A DNA stretch of 64,000 nt from an uncultured Victivallaceae bacterium (GCA_944392655.1 CALXXL010000001.1:124001-188000); one strand, 5' to 3'. Shown: positions 15,958 to 25,170, numbered from the stretch's first letter. Numbers and translations: made by a program. The notes: generated by a model not told the origin, from the letters alone.

Positions 15958-17271
15958 TGACATACTGCTGGCGCGGGCAATTTTAACCTCGACCAGGTCG
16001 CCGATTTTTATTCCTTCCCATGGGGCGAACATCACCGATTTTGCAGTAGAGGTCTTGCCGCACCATCTGGCCGGGTTGCGGGAGCTGGGGCCTTCAGCAA
16101 GTACCTGTTGAACGGTGCCTATAAGTGCACGGTTATGAGCCAGAGATCGTTCGGCCAGGTCGGCGAGCAGAATCTGATTGCGCCGTTCTTTTTCCTCCTG
16201 CGGTACATTGTCTGCTGTTTTGGCGGATACGGTACCGGGTCTGGGGGAGTATTTAAAGATGAACGCATTGTCAAAGCCAACTTCATTCATCACATCTCTT
16301 GTTGCGCAGAAATCCTCTTCGGTTTCACCCGGGAATCCGACAATGATATCGGTTGAAAATACAATTCCCGGCACAGCTTTTTTCAGCTTATTGACAATTT
16401 CCAGATATTTTTCTGCAGTATAGTGGCGGTTCATTGCCTTGAGGATGCGGTTGGAGCCGGATTGCAACGGCAGGTGTATACTGCGGCATATTTTGGGATT
16501 GTCGGCAATGACCTGAATTAATCTGTCGGTAAAATATGTCGGGTATGGTGAGGTGAATCTGATGCGTTCAATGCCGGGAATCTGTGCGGCTTTGGCCAGC
16601 AGTTCACCGAAAGGCGAGACATTATCCGGCGGAGGAGTGATTACGCCGTTCAGTCCGAACGCGGCGACATTCTGTCCCAACAGCATAACTTCGCGTATCC
16701 CGTGCTTTGCCAACTCCCCGATTTCATTTAAAACATCTTTTTCACTGCGGCTCATTTCGCGTCCGCGTACATAAGGTACAATGCAGTAACTGCAGAAACG
16801 ATTGCATCCGCGGGTTATGGCTACCTGCCCGAAGATGGAGTTCATGCCGTCAAACAAGTGTACGCCCATACCGGTGAGAACGGCTTCAGAATTGGACAAC
16901 AGCGCCTGCTGTTTCCGGTCTTCGCGGAGAGACTCGACCAGATCAGGCAGCTCGTGAAGCTGGCCGGTACCGAGGACGAAGTCGATATGCGGCAGTTCCT
17001 GAAACAGTTTCTCCCCGTGGTTCTGAGCCATGCATCCGATAACGCCGATAATGATATGTTCGCGTCCGCGTTTAAGTTTTTTCATGTGCATGATTTTTCC
17101 CAGAGCCTTGCGTTCGGCCTGTTCACGCACACTGCATGTATTGAAAATAAGCAGATCGGCATCATTTTCGTTCTGGGTTATCTCCCAGCCTCTGGCGGAT
17201 AGCATACCAGCAAGAGCTTCTGAATCGCGCTCATTCATCTGACAGCCGTATGTTTTGATATAAGCCTTCAT
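15919..17271 (-). CDS. miaB: tRNA-2-methylthio-N6-dimethylallyladenosine synthase MiaB
   Basis: A 450-residue radical-SAM methylthiotransferase that modifies A37 of tRNAs reading UNN codons. It shows the N-terminal UPF0004 Cys residues (TYGCQMN, FNTCSVRE, GVIGCMAQ) for the auxiliary cluster, then RGCNRFCSYCIVPYVRG with the radical-SAM CxxxCxxC, and a C-terminal TRAM domain. Its length and motifs fit MiaB better than RimO or MtaB. It converges on, and overlaps, the pseudouridine synthase gene. proB lies 11 bp upstream in the same direction. Confidence 0.95.
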   Translation of the reverse strand: MKAYIKTYGCQMNERDSEALAGMLSARGWEITQNENDADLLIFNTCSVREQAERKALGKIMHMKKLKRGREHIIIGVIGCMAQNHGEKLFQELPHIDFVLGTGQLHELPDLVESLREDRKQQALLSNSEAVLTGMGVHLFDGMNSIFGQVAITRGCNRFCSYCIVPYVRGREMSRSEKDVLNEIGELAKHGIREVMLLGQNVAAFGLNGVITPPPDNVSPFGELLAKAAQIPGIERIRFTSPYPTYFTDRLIQVIADNPKICRSIHLPLQSGSNRILKAMNRHYTAEKYLEIVNKLKKAVPGIVFSTDIIVGFPGETEEDFCATRDVMNEVGFDNAFIFKYSPRPGTVSAKTADNVPQEEKERRNQILLADLAERSLAHNRALIGTVQQVLAEGPSSRNPARWCGKTSTAKSVMFAPWEGIKIGDLVEVKIARASSMSLFADNIPDLPEC

Positions 17272-17282
17272 ATTGCGGGGAC

Positions 17283-18389
17283 CTATTTCAAGCAGAGGTT
17301 GTCGCGGTGAATAATTTCCTCCGGTACGTCATGACCGAGAATGGCGGCGATTTCCGGAGCTCTCAACCCGCGTATTTTATAACTCTCTTCGCTGGAGAAG
17401 TTGACGAGGCCGCGTCCAAGCAAAATTCCGTCGCGGGTGGCGATTTCCACGGTATCTCCGGCGTCAAATATACCGATAACCCGCTTTACTCCGGAGGGGA
17501 GCAGGCTTGAACCGTCTTGGGTGAGAGCCTTTGCTGCACCGTCGTCGATAACCAGTCGTCCGGATACTTCGGCAAAGGAGTCAATCCACAACTTTCTTGA
17601 GTGGAGTTTCGCCGCCTGCGGGAGGAACAGCGTGCCAACGTCTTCTCCAGCCATAATTTTATCGAGGATTTCCGGATCGCGACCGTCGGCGATCCACAAA
17701 TGGCATCCGGCGCGGGTAGCCAGCGCCGCGGCGTTGAGTTTACTGGTCATGCCTCCGACGGAGAATTTCGGGTCATCGGTTCCCATGGCATTGTCCATAA
17801 CTTCAGCGGTAACTTCCGGGACAACGCTGATGCGTTCGCCGAGTACGCCGTTTTCGCTGCGCCGCAGTCCGGATTCAGTGGTTAATATGATGGTCAGCTG
17901 AGACTGCGTCATAGCGGCGAGCATACCTGAAAGGATATCATTGTCGCTGAATTTCAGCTCATCGACAGAGACGGAGTCATTTTCGTTGACAATGGGCAGA
18001 ATATTGTGAGACCACAGTGACTGTATGCAGTTATGAACGTTGAGATAACGGTCGCGGTGGCGCAAATCGTCGCGTGTAAGCAGCAGTTGAGCGGCGAGGA
18101 ACCCTTCTTTTTCGCATGCCTCGCTGTAAAGGCTCATAAGTTTGCCCTGGCCGGTAGCAGCGAGTGCCTGGATTTCAGCGAGTTTGCGAGGACGTTTTTC
18201 CATGCCGAGGAGTTTCAATCCGGTGCCGACGGCGCCGGAAGAGACTAAAAGCAGTTGGTAGCCGGCATTTCTCATTCGGGCGATACCGCGTATAAGAACA
18301 GGTATCTGTTCCGGGTCGGTCAGGAGCCGTGTTCCGGCCTTTACTATAATTTGTCGGCACGAGGCCATAAGTTTTTTACGTTCGTTCAT
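17283..18389 (-). CDS. proB: Glutamate 5-kinase
   Basis: A 368-residue ProB, the first enzyme of proline synthesis. The amino-acid-kinase domain shows IIVKAGTRLLTD, LLVSSGAVGTGLKLLG, NENDSVSVDELKFSDND and VGGMTSKLNAA. A C-terminal PUA domain (from about residue 275, RLVIDDGAAKALTQDG) is present, as in full-length bacterial ProB. proA is not nearby. It is probably cotranscribed with miaB (11 bp apart). The 162-bp gap to the divergent kinase gene at 18552 is AT-rich and should contain both promoters; none stands out. Confidence 0.95.
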   Translation of the reverse strand: MNERKKLMASCRQIIVKAGTRLLTDPEQIPVLIRGIARMRNAGYQLLLVSSGAVGTGLKLLGMEKRPRKLAEIQALAATGQGKLMSLYSEACEKEGFLAAQLLLTRDDLRHRDRYLNVHNCIQSLWSHNILPIVNENDSVSVDELKFSDNDILSGMLAAMTQSQLTIILTTESGLRRSENGVLGERISVVPEVTAEVMDNAMGTDDPKFSVGGMTSKLNAAALATRAGCHLWIADGRDPEILDKIMAGEDVGTLFLPQAAKLHSRKLWIDSFAEVSGRLVIDDGAAKALTQDGSSLLPSGVKRVIGIFDAGDTVEIATRDGILLGRGLVNFSSEESYKIRGLRAPEIAAILGHDVPEEIIHRDNLCLK

Positions 18390-18551
18390 AAAATATCCGA
18401 ATTGTTGAGATTATTTATAATAATATAAGATAAGTTGGTGCGGTTGGCAAATATGGGGTGGATTAAAATCCGATAAATTGGCAAAATATCCTTGAAAAGG
18501 AGCCGGAGGAATATTATTGTTATAAGTTTTTCAAGAGAGGCCATATAAGAT

Positions 18552-19484
18552 ATGAAATTGAGATGTAAAAGTTGCCGTCATGAATTTTTATCAGACGAAC
18601 TGGCGGATTTTGATGGCCATTGTCCCTCCTGTGGAGCGGCAATGGCGGGTGATTTTTCCGGGGGCTGTATAGATGAGTTTCAGGTGCTGGCGGAACTTGG
18701 GCGCGGCAATAATGGTGTGGTGTTTCTGGCCCGTCAATATGGGGTGAACCGTGAGGTGGCATTGAAGATAATGCTGGAGGATTCGCTCAAAGAGGCCGAT
18801 GGGGTGGCGAAATTTTTCAGTGAAGCGCGTGCAGTGGCAAAATTGAACCATCCGAACATAGTGCAGGCGATTGCGGCGGGCAAGATGGAGTCCGGTAATT
18901 TCTATTTTGCAATGGAACTGGTGGAAGGGCCGTCGGTGGAGAATTTGCTGGATGCGTCCGGTGCACTGCCTTTTAGTGATGCTCTGGCAATTGGTGAAGC
19001 TATTGCGCAGGCGATGGCCTACGGTTGGGATAAGCGTGGTCTTATACACGGGGATATCAAGCCGGGGAATATAATTTTACAGCATGGTAAGACGCCTAAG
19101 CTGGCGGATCTGGGGCTGGCGCAGTTTCACAAAGTAGTTCCGGGTGACATTATGGCGACGCCGTTATATGCGCCGCCTGAGGTTATCCGCGGTGATTTTG
19201 CGCACATGTCCTTTTATTCTGATATTTACAGTTTTGGCGCGACATTGTACGAGATGTTTTCCGGCGATCCGCCATTTCCCGGCAATGATATAGATCTGGT
19301 GCTGAAAATGCAGCTGGAGCAGACTCCGGAGTCTCTGGTGGCGAAACTTGGATTATTTCAGCCGGAATTGTCGGAATTTATTGACCGTATGCTGGCCAAA
19401 GATCCGTCCGGTCGTCCCGGTTCGTGGGATGAGGTGGCGGATTTTCTCTCCGCAATGTACGAGAAGCACAAAAGTTCCCATTAA
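18552..19484 (+). CDS. Cytoplasmic Ser/Thr protein kinase with N-terminal zinc ribbon
   Basis: A 310-residue soluble kinase. It opens with a zinc-ribbon (CKSC at residues 5-8 and CPSC about 20 residues later), followed by a Hanks kinase domain from about residue 40: LGRGNNGVVFLA, VALKIM, the catalytic loop HGDIKPGNI (Arg of HRD replaced by Gly, suggesting no activation-loop phosphorylation control), DLG in place of DFG, and YAPPEV. No membrane segment or sensor domain follows. GAGAGG lies about 12 bp before the ATG. Substrates are unknown; it stands alone upstream of a pseudopilin gene. Confidence 0.88.
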   Translation: MKLRCKSCRHEFLSDELADFDGHCPSCGAAMAGDFSGGCIDEFQVLAELGRGNNGVVFLARQYGVNREVALKIMLEDSLKEADGVAKFFSEARAVAKLNHPNIVQAIAAGKMESGNFYFAMELVEGPSVENLLDASGALPFSDALAIGEAIAQAMAYGWDKRGLIHGDIKPGNIILQHGKTPKLADLGLAQFHKVVPGDIMATPLYAPPEVIRGDFAHMSFYSDIYSFGATLYEMFSGDPPFPGNDIDLVLKMQLEQTPESLVAKLGLFQPELSEFIDRMLAKDPSGRPGSWDEVADFLSAMYEKHKSSH

Positions 19485-19637
19485 ATGATACACTGATTTT
19501 GTTTAATGAAGAAATATTTTCATGTTTGAATTTCTTTTCTGAAAATTATGCACTATTGTAAAAGAGTGTGTGTGCCTGCGTGTGTGAAAAGTAAATAAAT
19601 AGAGGCAGAGGAAAAATGAAGGATCGAATAAACAGAC

Positions 19638-20465
19638 ATGAAAATGCGTTCATTTACTTTAATAGAACTTCTGGTAGTTATTGCGATTATTGCGATACTG
19701 GCGGCAATGCTGCTGCCGGCGCTTGCCCAGGCTAAATCGCTGGCTATAAAGACGGCATGTGCCGGTAATCTGCGGCAGATCGGATTGGCATTTGCAATGT
19801 ATGCCGGCAATCACAACGGCTGGGTCTGCACAATGGGGGACAATGGTTGTGAGTGGTACCGGATAGGCGGTATGGCCCATGAGTTGGGGTTGACGTCATC
19901 CGGCAATCAGCCCGGGTTGTACACGACGTTGGATGATGAGTTGCTGAAAGATCCGAACCGGCGCAAAGTTACGCTGTGTCCCGGCAATGCTGATTTCAAC
20001 AAGGTTAATCAATCAATCTGTTATGGTGCGATCTGTCCGACGAATGCCGAGCTTATTTCTGCGGATTACTGTTATGCCGACTCCAAATTCGAGCTGGTAT
20101 TGGAGCACCGGGTAAAACCGACCTTCATAAATTTGAATGGCTGTCCTGCTCCGTCGAATTATCTGTTGATAGCTGATTCGGCGCTGGGGCCTGACTGGGA
20201 TACATTTGATCTGGATGGGTGGACCACAGGAGGTCAGCGTTCATTTTTCATCCGCGAGAGTGCGGGTGATTCCGGTATTATTGCGCGTCATAATCATCTG
20301 GCCAATATCTGTTACGGGGATGGCCATGTGGATGACAGCCGTGACCGGAACAAACTCTATGAGTTGTCTCATCTGCATCAGATGCTGGATGATGGCGGTT
20401 ATACCATAGTTGGTTTATGCGGTCATGATCATGGGCATGACGATGATCACGACCACGATCACTGA
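19638..20465 (+). CDS. Type II/IV pseudopilin with H-X9-DG motif and His/Asp-rich tail
   Basis: A 275-residue protein with a prepilin leader: [20 protein letters not shown], where processing would occur before the Phe, followed by LLPALAQAK. Near the C-terminus H218 and D228-G229 form the H-X9-DG motif of the processing-associated pseudopilin family found in great numbers in planctomycetes, Verrucomicrobia and Lentisphaerota. The last 15 residues are almost all His, Asp and Gly, a likely metal-binding tail. Family members are thought to be secretion or surface pseudopilins, each with an individual C-terminal domain. The ATG at 19638 or the one two codons later could be used. A strong terminator follows. 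Confidence 0.88.
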   Translation: MKMRSFTLIELLVVIAIIAILAAMLLPALAQAKSLAIKTACAGNLRQIGLAFAMYAGNHNGWVCTMGDNGCEWYRIGGMAHELGLTSSGNQPGLYTTLDDELLKDPNRRKVTLCPGNADFNKVNQSICYGAICPTNAELISADYCYADSKFELVLEHRVKPTFINLNGCPAPSNYLLIADSALGPDWDTFDLDGWTTGGQRSFFIRESAGDSGIIARHNHLANICYGDGHVDDSRDRNKLYELSHLHQMLDDGGYTIVGLCGHDHGHDDDHDHDH

Positions 20466-20477
20466 TTTTCAGTAAAA

Positions 20478-20507
20478 AAAGCGCCGGAATTTCCGGCGCT
20501 TTTTTTT
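20478..20507. terminator. Bidirectional intrinsic terminator
   Basis: A perfect hairpin (arms AAAGCGCCGGA and TCCGGCGCTTT, 3-base loop) with A-run and T-run on either side, between the convergent pseudopilin and aminotransferase genes. The T-run overlaps the aminotransferase stop codon. Confidence 0.92.
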
Positions 20508-21870
20508 ATCCGAGAACGGCGTCGCAAGCCTCTTCGAGAACTGCGAGTGATTCTCTGAGAGCCTCTTCATTAATACATAACGGCGGTGCGATTTTTATGC
20601 ACTCTCCGCCGGTGCCGACTGGAGCGAACATCAGCACGCCGCGATAAAGACATGCGAGGTTGATTTTCTTTGCCGTTTCCGGGTCTGGCTGTTTATCTTT
20701 TGTAGTACAGCGAATACCGCCGACCAGTCCTTTTGCGTATGCCCAGGTGAGATGATCCGGATATTTTTTCTGAATGCGCGTGACTTCAGCGTAGAGAATT
20801 TCGCCGAGTTTGGCGGCATTTTCAGTGAGTTTTTCATCTTTGAGGATGCGGATATTTTCGAGTGCGGCAGTAACGCACAGAGGCGATCCCGAGTGGGTGG
20901 AGGTCATGGATCCCGGCGGATAAATATCCATAATGTCCTTGCGGCCGATCACCGCCGACAGCGGCAGGGATGAGCTTATGCCTTTGCCGCACGGGATGAG
21001 GTCGGGTGTAATGTTGTAGTGCTGGAATGCAAACCACTTTCCGGTGCGTCCGAATCCGGACTGAACTTCGTCCATAATCAGCACGATATCGTATTTACGG
21101 CAGAAAGCCTCGAGTTGCTGTGCGTATTCTACCGGGAGGAAATCCGGTCCGCCGCCCTGATAGCTTTCACTCATAACTCCGGCGATCTCATCCGGCTCAA
21201 CGTTATTGTTTTTCAGCGTTTCAAGGAAGAGGTTGAACGAGAGATCTCTGGTGCGGAATCCATCCGGGAACGGCACCTGAATAAAGGTCCGGTCGCCGTC
21301 CACAATCCACTCTTTCTGGTTATTCCATCCTCCGGCGAGCTGAGACCCCATGGTGCGTCCATGGAAAGCGGAGGTAAAGCTGACAAAATATTTCCGCTTC
21401 GGGCCATATTTTTTCAGAGCATAAGTTTTAGCGAGTTTAATGCAGTTTTCGGTTGCTTCTGCTCCGGTTGAGAGCAGGAAAACCCGGTAATTTTCCGGAT
21501 CCGGCGATAACATCCGCAATTCTTCGGTCAAATCGATCCGTTTTTCATGGACAAAAACATATGTTGCGAGCAGGCTCTGATCAATCATCTGTTTGAGGGC
21601 AGCCTTAATTCTGGGGTGTCCGTGTCCGGCGTTGGTGATGAGTACGCCGCTGGACCAGTCGATCCACCGGTTGCCGTAGGCGTCTTTAACGGTGAATCCC
21701 TCCGCCGAGTGCCAGATAATCGGCGGCTGTCCGCTCATTGAGCGGGGTTCATTTTTATGCAGTCTTTCAAACAACGGCAGTGACTCCGGTACCGGGATTG
21801 CGGTTTTGATAGAGCGGTATTTGGTCTCAATATGCGGTACTTCCACCGGTGTAAATGAATATTCAGCCAT
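20506..21870 (-). CDS. Class III pyridoxal-phosphate aminotransferase
   Basis: A 454-residue aminotransferase of the GABA/acetylornithine/ornithine group. LIMDEVQSGFGRTG is the PLP-stacking region, followed by the PLP Lys in CGKGISSSLPLSAVIG; LLSTGAEATENCIKLAK binds the phosphate. It uses 2-oxoglutarate or pyruvate as acceptor; the amino donor cannot be assigned. The ATG at 21870 has AGGAGGAAATT upstream. It lies 25 bp after the Gfo/Idh oxidoreductase gene, so the two may form a small catabolic or amino-sugar unit. Confidence 0.9.
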   Translation of the reverse strand: MAEYSFTPVEVPHIETKYRSIKTAIPVPESLPLFERLHKNEPRSMSGQPPIIWHSAEGFTVKDAYGNRWIDWSSGVLITNAGHGHPRIKAALKQMIDQSLLATYVFVHEKRIDLTEELRMLSPDPENYRVFLLSTGAEATENCIKLAKTYALKKYGPKRKYFVSFTSAFHGRTMGSQLAGGWNNQKEWIVDGDRTFIQVPFPDGFRTRDLSFNLFLETLKNNNVEPDEIAGVMSESYQGGGPDFLPVEYAQQLEAFCRKYDIVLIMDEVQSGFGRTGKWFAFQHYNITPDLIPCGKGISSSLPLSAVIGRKDIMDIYPPGSMTSTHSGSPLCVTAALENIRILKDEKLTENAAKLGEILYAEVTRIQKKYPDHLTWAYAKGLVGGIRCTTKDKQPDPETAKKINLACLYRGVLMFAPVGTGGECIKIAPPLCINEEALRESLAVLEEACDAVLG

Positions 21871-21895
21871 AATTTCCTCCTGATTATGTAAAAGG

Positions 21896-23137
21896 TTACT
21901 TTAATCTCACTTCCGGAATAGCGTTATGATAATCGATCACAGCGAATGCTCCGTTATTCATAATGGAGAGCCGTGCGGCCTCCTGAACCAGCTCATTGTA
22001 GCTCGAATTTGCCGGAGTGGCGATAATGCCGCACATATCAGCGGAGCGTATGGCGTTCCGGCGGATATTGATTGCATTGCTGCCGGAATTGGCGGCGGCA
22101 TTTTCAATATCTCTTGCGGTGGAGCAGATGGCGGTGATGGAGTCGACGCCGTAGCCGACGGGTTTAGCGCCTCTGCCCTGATATGCGACTTCGCGGATAA
22201 AATCCGGGCTGAGGTATTGGAATTTTTTGATATTATCGGCGATAAAGCAGCTTTCCACGCCACGGTTCTGATCGTTATGCGCGAGGAGGCCTGAGCAGTC
22301 ATTGCCTTCAAAATACATAATAAGACCCTGATCGTTGCTGCCGCCGGCCTCATCGGGATATCCGAGTCCGTTATTGATGGAGAGTATTGCGCCGTTATCA
22401 AAAATCACTCTGCCATTGCTCCACAGGAATCCGGTATTGCCGTTGGGGAACCGGCCTTTTCTGCCGGAGACGGAGATCTCGACCGGTTTTAATCCGGTGA
22501 TAAAACATACGAGGTCAACATAGTGACAGCCGATATATACGAACGGGTCAGTATTTTCGCAAGTAAACCAGTTCTGGAAATTGGAGTGGCGGTAGTAGTA
22601 CGGCTCGATCAGCCGTGCTTCGCCGAGGGCGAACTCTCCATACAGTCCATCGCGATAATTTTTGCGTGCGGCCATGGCGCGCCGGTCGAATCTCTTGTGG
22701 TATTCGATGCCGACAAAGCATCCGCGTTCGAACGCCTCCTGTTCAATCTCAACTGCTTCAGAATATTTGAGAACCAGCGGCTTGACGCACAGAATGTGCT
22801 GATTGAACTGCAGAACGCCTTTAATTGCCTGATAATGAAGTTGATCCGGCAGCGCAATAGCGGTTATCTGGTATGGTTTGGCATTGGCGAGCACTCTCTT
22901 ATACGCATCCGGTCCGCATTCTGTCTGGGTATGCGGGAATGTATGGAAGGTCTGATCCGGGAAAGAACGTTTTATAGATTCTGAGTTTTCGAGACTTTTG
23001 AGCGCTTCCCACCGCATATCGGTAACGGTTATTTCTCCTATAATGCCATCGCGCCGCATCTGAAGCGCGGCCGGCAGAATCAGGTCGTTTACAATCATTC
23101 CTGCACCGATAATGGTCAGATCCAGTTTTTCCGGCAT
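21896..23137 (-). CDS. Gfo/Idh/MocA-family NAD(P)-dependent oxidoreductase
   Basis: A protein of about 413 residues with an N-terminal Rossmann fold (LTIIGAGMIVNDLILPAAL), then CVKPLVLKYSEAVEIEQEA, which holds the conserved catalytic Lys-Pro of the family, and the central EYHKRFDRRAM. Members oxidise or reduce sugars and inositols. I chose the ATG at 23137 (MPEKLDL) because GGGGGTG lies at the right distance; a longer start at 23149 is possible. It is the first gene of a two-gene unit with the aminotransferase. The substrate is unknown. Confidence 0.86.
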   Translation of the reverse strand: MPEKLDLTIIGAGMIVNDLILPAALQMRRDGIIGEITVTDMRWEALKSLENSESIKRSFPDQTFHTFPHTQTECGPDAYKRVLANAKPYQITAIALPDQLHYQAIKGVLQFNQHILCVKPLVLKYSEAVEIEQEAFERGCFVGIEYHKRFDRRAMAARKNYRDGLYGEFALGEARLIEPYYYRHSNFQNWFTCENTDPFVYIGCHYVDLVCFITGLKPVEISVSGRKGRFPNGNTGFLWSNGRVIFDNGAILSINNGLGYPDEAGGSNDQGLIMYFEGNDCSGLLAHNDQNRGVESCFIADNIKKFQYLSPDFIREVAYQGRGAKPVGYGVDSITAICSTARDIENAAANSGSNAINIRRNAIRSADMCGIIATPANSSYNELVQEAARLSIMNNGAFAVIDYHNAIPEVRLK

Positions 23138-23184
23138 ATACACCCCCATGAAGTTGTCGGTTTTTGTTAAATTTATTTACAAAA

Positions 23185-23212
23185 AATATAATCCGGCAAC
23201 CCCTAAATACAA
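23185..23212 (-). promoter_or_regulatory. Putative promoter of the Gfo/Idh-aminotransferase unit
   Basis: On the minus strand, TTGTAT (23207-23212) and TATATT (23185-23190) are 16 bp apart, about 50 bp upstream of the start codon. Confidence 0.45.
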
Positions 23213-23254
23213 CCTTGGAATTAAATATTTTTCTTTAAATGTTAGATTTTATAA

Positions 23255-23299
23255 CAAACAAAGATGACGGAAAGGAGATTTCGTATGGGAGTTTTCCGT
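23255..23299 (-). terminator. Weak terminator-like hairpin after metW
   Basis: Inverted repeat ACGGAAA (23267-23273) / TTTCCGT (23293-23299) followed on the minus strand by a T-rich but interrupted stretch. It lies just after metW and could end the metX-metW transcript. The long loop and poor T-run keep the call low. Confidence 0.33.
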
Positions 23300-23311
23300 T
23301 AAAGATATCTA

Positions 23312-23959
23312 TTATTCTTCAAAACTTTTGCGCCGTTTGGCAATCATAAAGACGCAATTTACCGCGAGCATGTTCGGCCATAGGCGTGAAAGGCGGTGTT
23401 CCTTGCGGTTTTGAGCTGATAGCGGAATAGTTTTAAGGATCTTGAAATCGAGTTCCCGGCACAGATGTTTGAAGTCCTTGAGGGTTCCCAGGTGGATATT
23501 CGGTGTGGAATGCCACTGATGCGGGAGCCGTTTGGAGACAGGCATTTTTCCGTAAAAGAGGATCTGGAACCGGTTGCGGATGTGGCCGAAATTGATTACG
23601 CCGACTATGGCATTGCGGCCTATGCGCAGCATTTCCTGGAGCAGCCGGTGCGGATATACCATCTCCTGCAATGTGCATGACAGGATAACGTAGTCGAAGC
23701 TCTGATCCTTGATAAAATCGAGTTTTTCATTCAAATCGCCGTGGATCACGGGTACTCCGGTATCGATACACTGGATAATTGCCTCCTGGGAGATATCGAT
23801 TCCGAGGGCCCGTATATGTTTGGTTTCGACGAGGTATTTCAAAAACAATCCGTTGCCGCACCCCAGGTCGAGTACGCGTGCTCCTTCCGGAATCAGGTCG
23901 GCAATCGCCATTAAATCGGGGCGTTCCTGAACATATTTTACTGCATCATTTGCATTCAT
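23312..23959 (-). CDS. metW: Methionine biosynthesis protein MetW (class I methyltransferase fold)
   Basis: A 215-residue SAM-methyltransferase-fold protein with motif I VLDLGCGNGLFLKYL, LGIDISQEAI and VIHGDLNEKLDF. It matches MetW, which in many bacteria is encoded beside metX and is needed for full homoserine acyltransferase activity, rather than acting as a known methylase. I chose the ATG at 23959 (MNANDAVKYV), overlapping the metX end by 14 bp; the open frame extends to 24004. The gene order metX-metW supports the name. Confidence 0.9.
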   Translation of the reverse strand: MNANDAVKYVQERPDLMAIADLIPEGARVLDLGCGNGLFLKYLVETKHIRALGIDISQEAIIQCIDTGVPVIHGDLNEKLDFIKDQSFDYVILSCTLQEMVYPHRLLQEMLRIGRNAIVGVINFGHIRNRFQILFYGKMPVSKRLPHQWHSTPNIHLGTLKDFKHLCRELDFKILKTIPLSAQNRKEHRLSRLWPNMLAVNCVFMIAKRRKSFEE

Positions 23960-25103
23960 CTTTGCGCCACTCCATAAGTTGATTGCGGAGGAAGTCGGAG
24001 ACAATTCTTCCCAGGGTTTCTATTTCGAGCAGAAAAGCGTCGTGTCCGTAGCTGGATTCTATTTCGCAGAAGCTGACTTCCAGGCTGTTGTTGAGCAGTG
24101 CCCGCACTATCTCTTCGGACTGCTTGGTAGTAAAGAGCCAGTCGCTGGTAAAAGATACCACGAGATAATTGGCTCTGGCTCCGGCAAAAGCCTGAGTAAG
24201 GCTGCCGTTTCCGAGGGCTGAGAGGTCGAAATAATCCATTGCCTTGGTAATGTACAAATAACTGTTGGCATCGAATCGCTCAACGAATCTCTGTCCCTGA
24301 TAACGCAGATAGCTTTCAACGGCGAAATCGCGGTCGAACTTATAGGTATAACTGTTGGAGTTCTGCAATCCCCGGCCGAACTTTTTAGCCATGGATTCGT
24401 CGCTCAGGTAGGTAACGTGAGCGAGCATTCTGGCGATGGACAATCCGTGTTCTGGAGGGAACTCATCATCGTAGTTGCCGTTGACGAATTCGTGGTCGTA
24501 CTGTATTGCCGAGCGTCCGATCCAGTCAAATGCGATACTCTGCGGGGATAACTGTGCTGTGGTGGCGATAGCCGCGACCGAGTGAACCATTTCCGGATAT
24601 GATATGGACCACTGCAGTGCCTGCATCCCCCCCATTGATCCACCGACAACGGCAAGCAGTTCCGGAATTTCCAGATATTCGATCAATCTCTGCTGAGCTC
24701 TGACCATATCGGCTATAGTAAGTACAGGAAAGTCGAGATTGTACGGTTTGCCGGTTTCCGGGTTGATGGATCTGGGACCGGTGGAGCCAGAGCATCCTCC
24801 AATAACGTTGGAACAGATGACGAAATACTTATTGGTATCGATAGGTTTGCCCGGACCCACCATTTCGTTCCACCATCCGGGTTTATCGTCGCTTGGCGAG
24901 TGATATCCGCATACGTGTGCGTCGCCGGACAAGGCGTGAAGGATCAGGATTGCGTTGCGTTTATCCTTGTCAAGCTGGCCGTAAGTCTCATATTTCAGAG
25001 TGACATTGCGCAGAGTGCGTCCGCAGTCGAGCGGCAGTTTATCGTCCTCCTCCACGGCGAAGAGGAACTCCTTTGGCGTAACTATCTGTTTAGAAGTGTT
25101 CAA
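23946..25103 (-). CDS. metX: Homoserine O-acetyltransferase
   Basis: A 385-residue alpha/beta-hydrolase that acylates homoserine in methionine synthesis. Nucleophile elbow GGSMGGMQALQWS, the Asp-containing SFTSDWLFTT, and SYGHDAFLLE with the catalytic His are all in place. It starts at a TTG codon, preceded at 7 bp by a full AAGGAGGTG. That ribosome site is one arm of a perfect 8-bp hairpin (25112-25137), so translation may be controlled. Acetyl versus succinyl specificity cannot be read safely by eye. Confidence 0.93.
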   Translation of the reverse strand: MNTSKQIVTPKEFLFAVEEDDKLPLDCGRTLRNVTLKYETYGQLDKDKRNAILILHALSGDAHVCGYHSPSDDKPGWWNEMVGPGKPIDTNKYFVICSNVIGGCSGSTGPRSINPETGKPYNLDFPVLTIADMVRAQQRLIEYLEIPELLAVVGGSMGGMQALQWSISYPEMVHSVAAIATTAQLSPQSIAFDWIGRSAIQYDHEFVNGNYDDEFPPEHGLSIARMLAHVTYLSDESMAKKFGRGLQNSNSYTYKFDRDFAVESYLRYQGQRFVERFDANSYLYITKAMDYFDLSALGNGSLTQAFAGARANYLVVSFTSDWLFTTKQSEEIVRALLNNSLEVSFCEIESSYGHDAFLLEIETLGRIVSDFLRNQLMEWRKDECK

Positions 25104-25111
25104 AATAGCAC

Positions 25112-25137
25112 CTCCTTATGCAAAATTAAATAAGGAG
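25112..25137 (-). promoter_or_regulatory. Hairpin hiding the metX ribosome-binding site
   Basis: Perfect inverted repeat CTCCTTAT/ATAAGGAG with a 10-base loop. In the transcript the 3' arm is part of the metX Shine-Dalgarno AAGGAGGTG, so folding would block initiation at the TTG start. The predicted transcription start falls at or within the 5' arm. Confidence 0.6.
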
Positions 25138-25141
25138 TATT

Positions 25142-25170
25142 AATATAGTTTATATGAGCGGGAAATACAA
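25142..25170 (-). promoter_or_regulatory. Putative sigma70 promoter of metX-metW
   Basis: On the minus strand, TTGTAT (25165-25170) and TATATT (25142-25147) with 17-bp spacing, in the 82-bp gap after plsY. The expected start point is near 25135, giving a leader of only about 35 bases. Confidence 0.6.

Noticed and set aside
23272-23302. Five-codon ORF (ATG to TAA) with a strong AAGGAG site
   Set aside because: Too short, no gene follows in that direction, and the site is part of an inverted repeat after metW.
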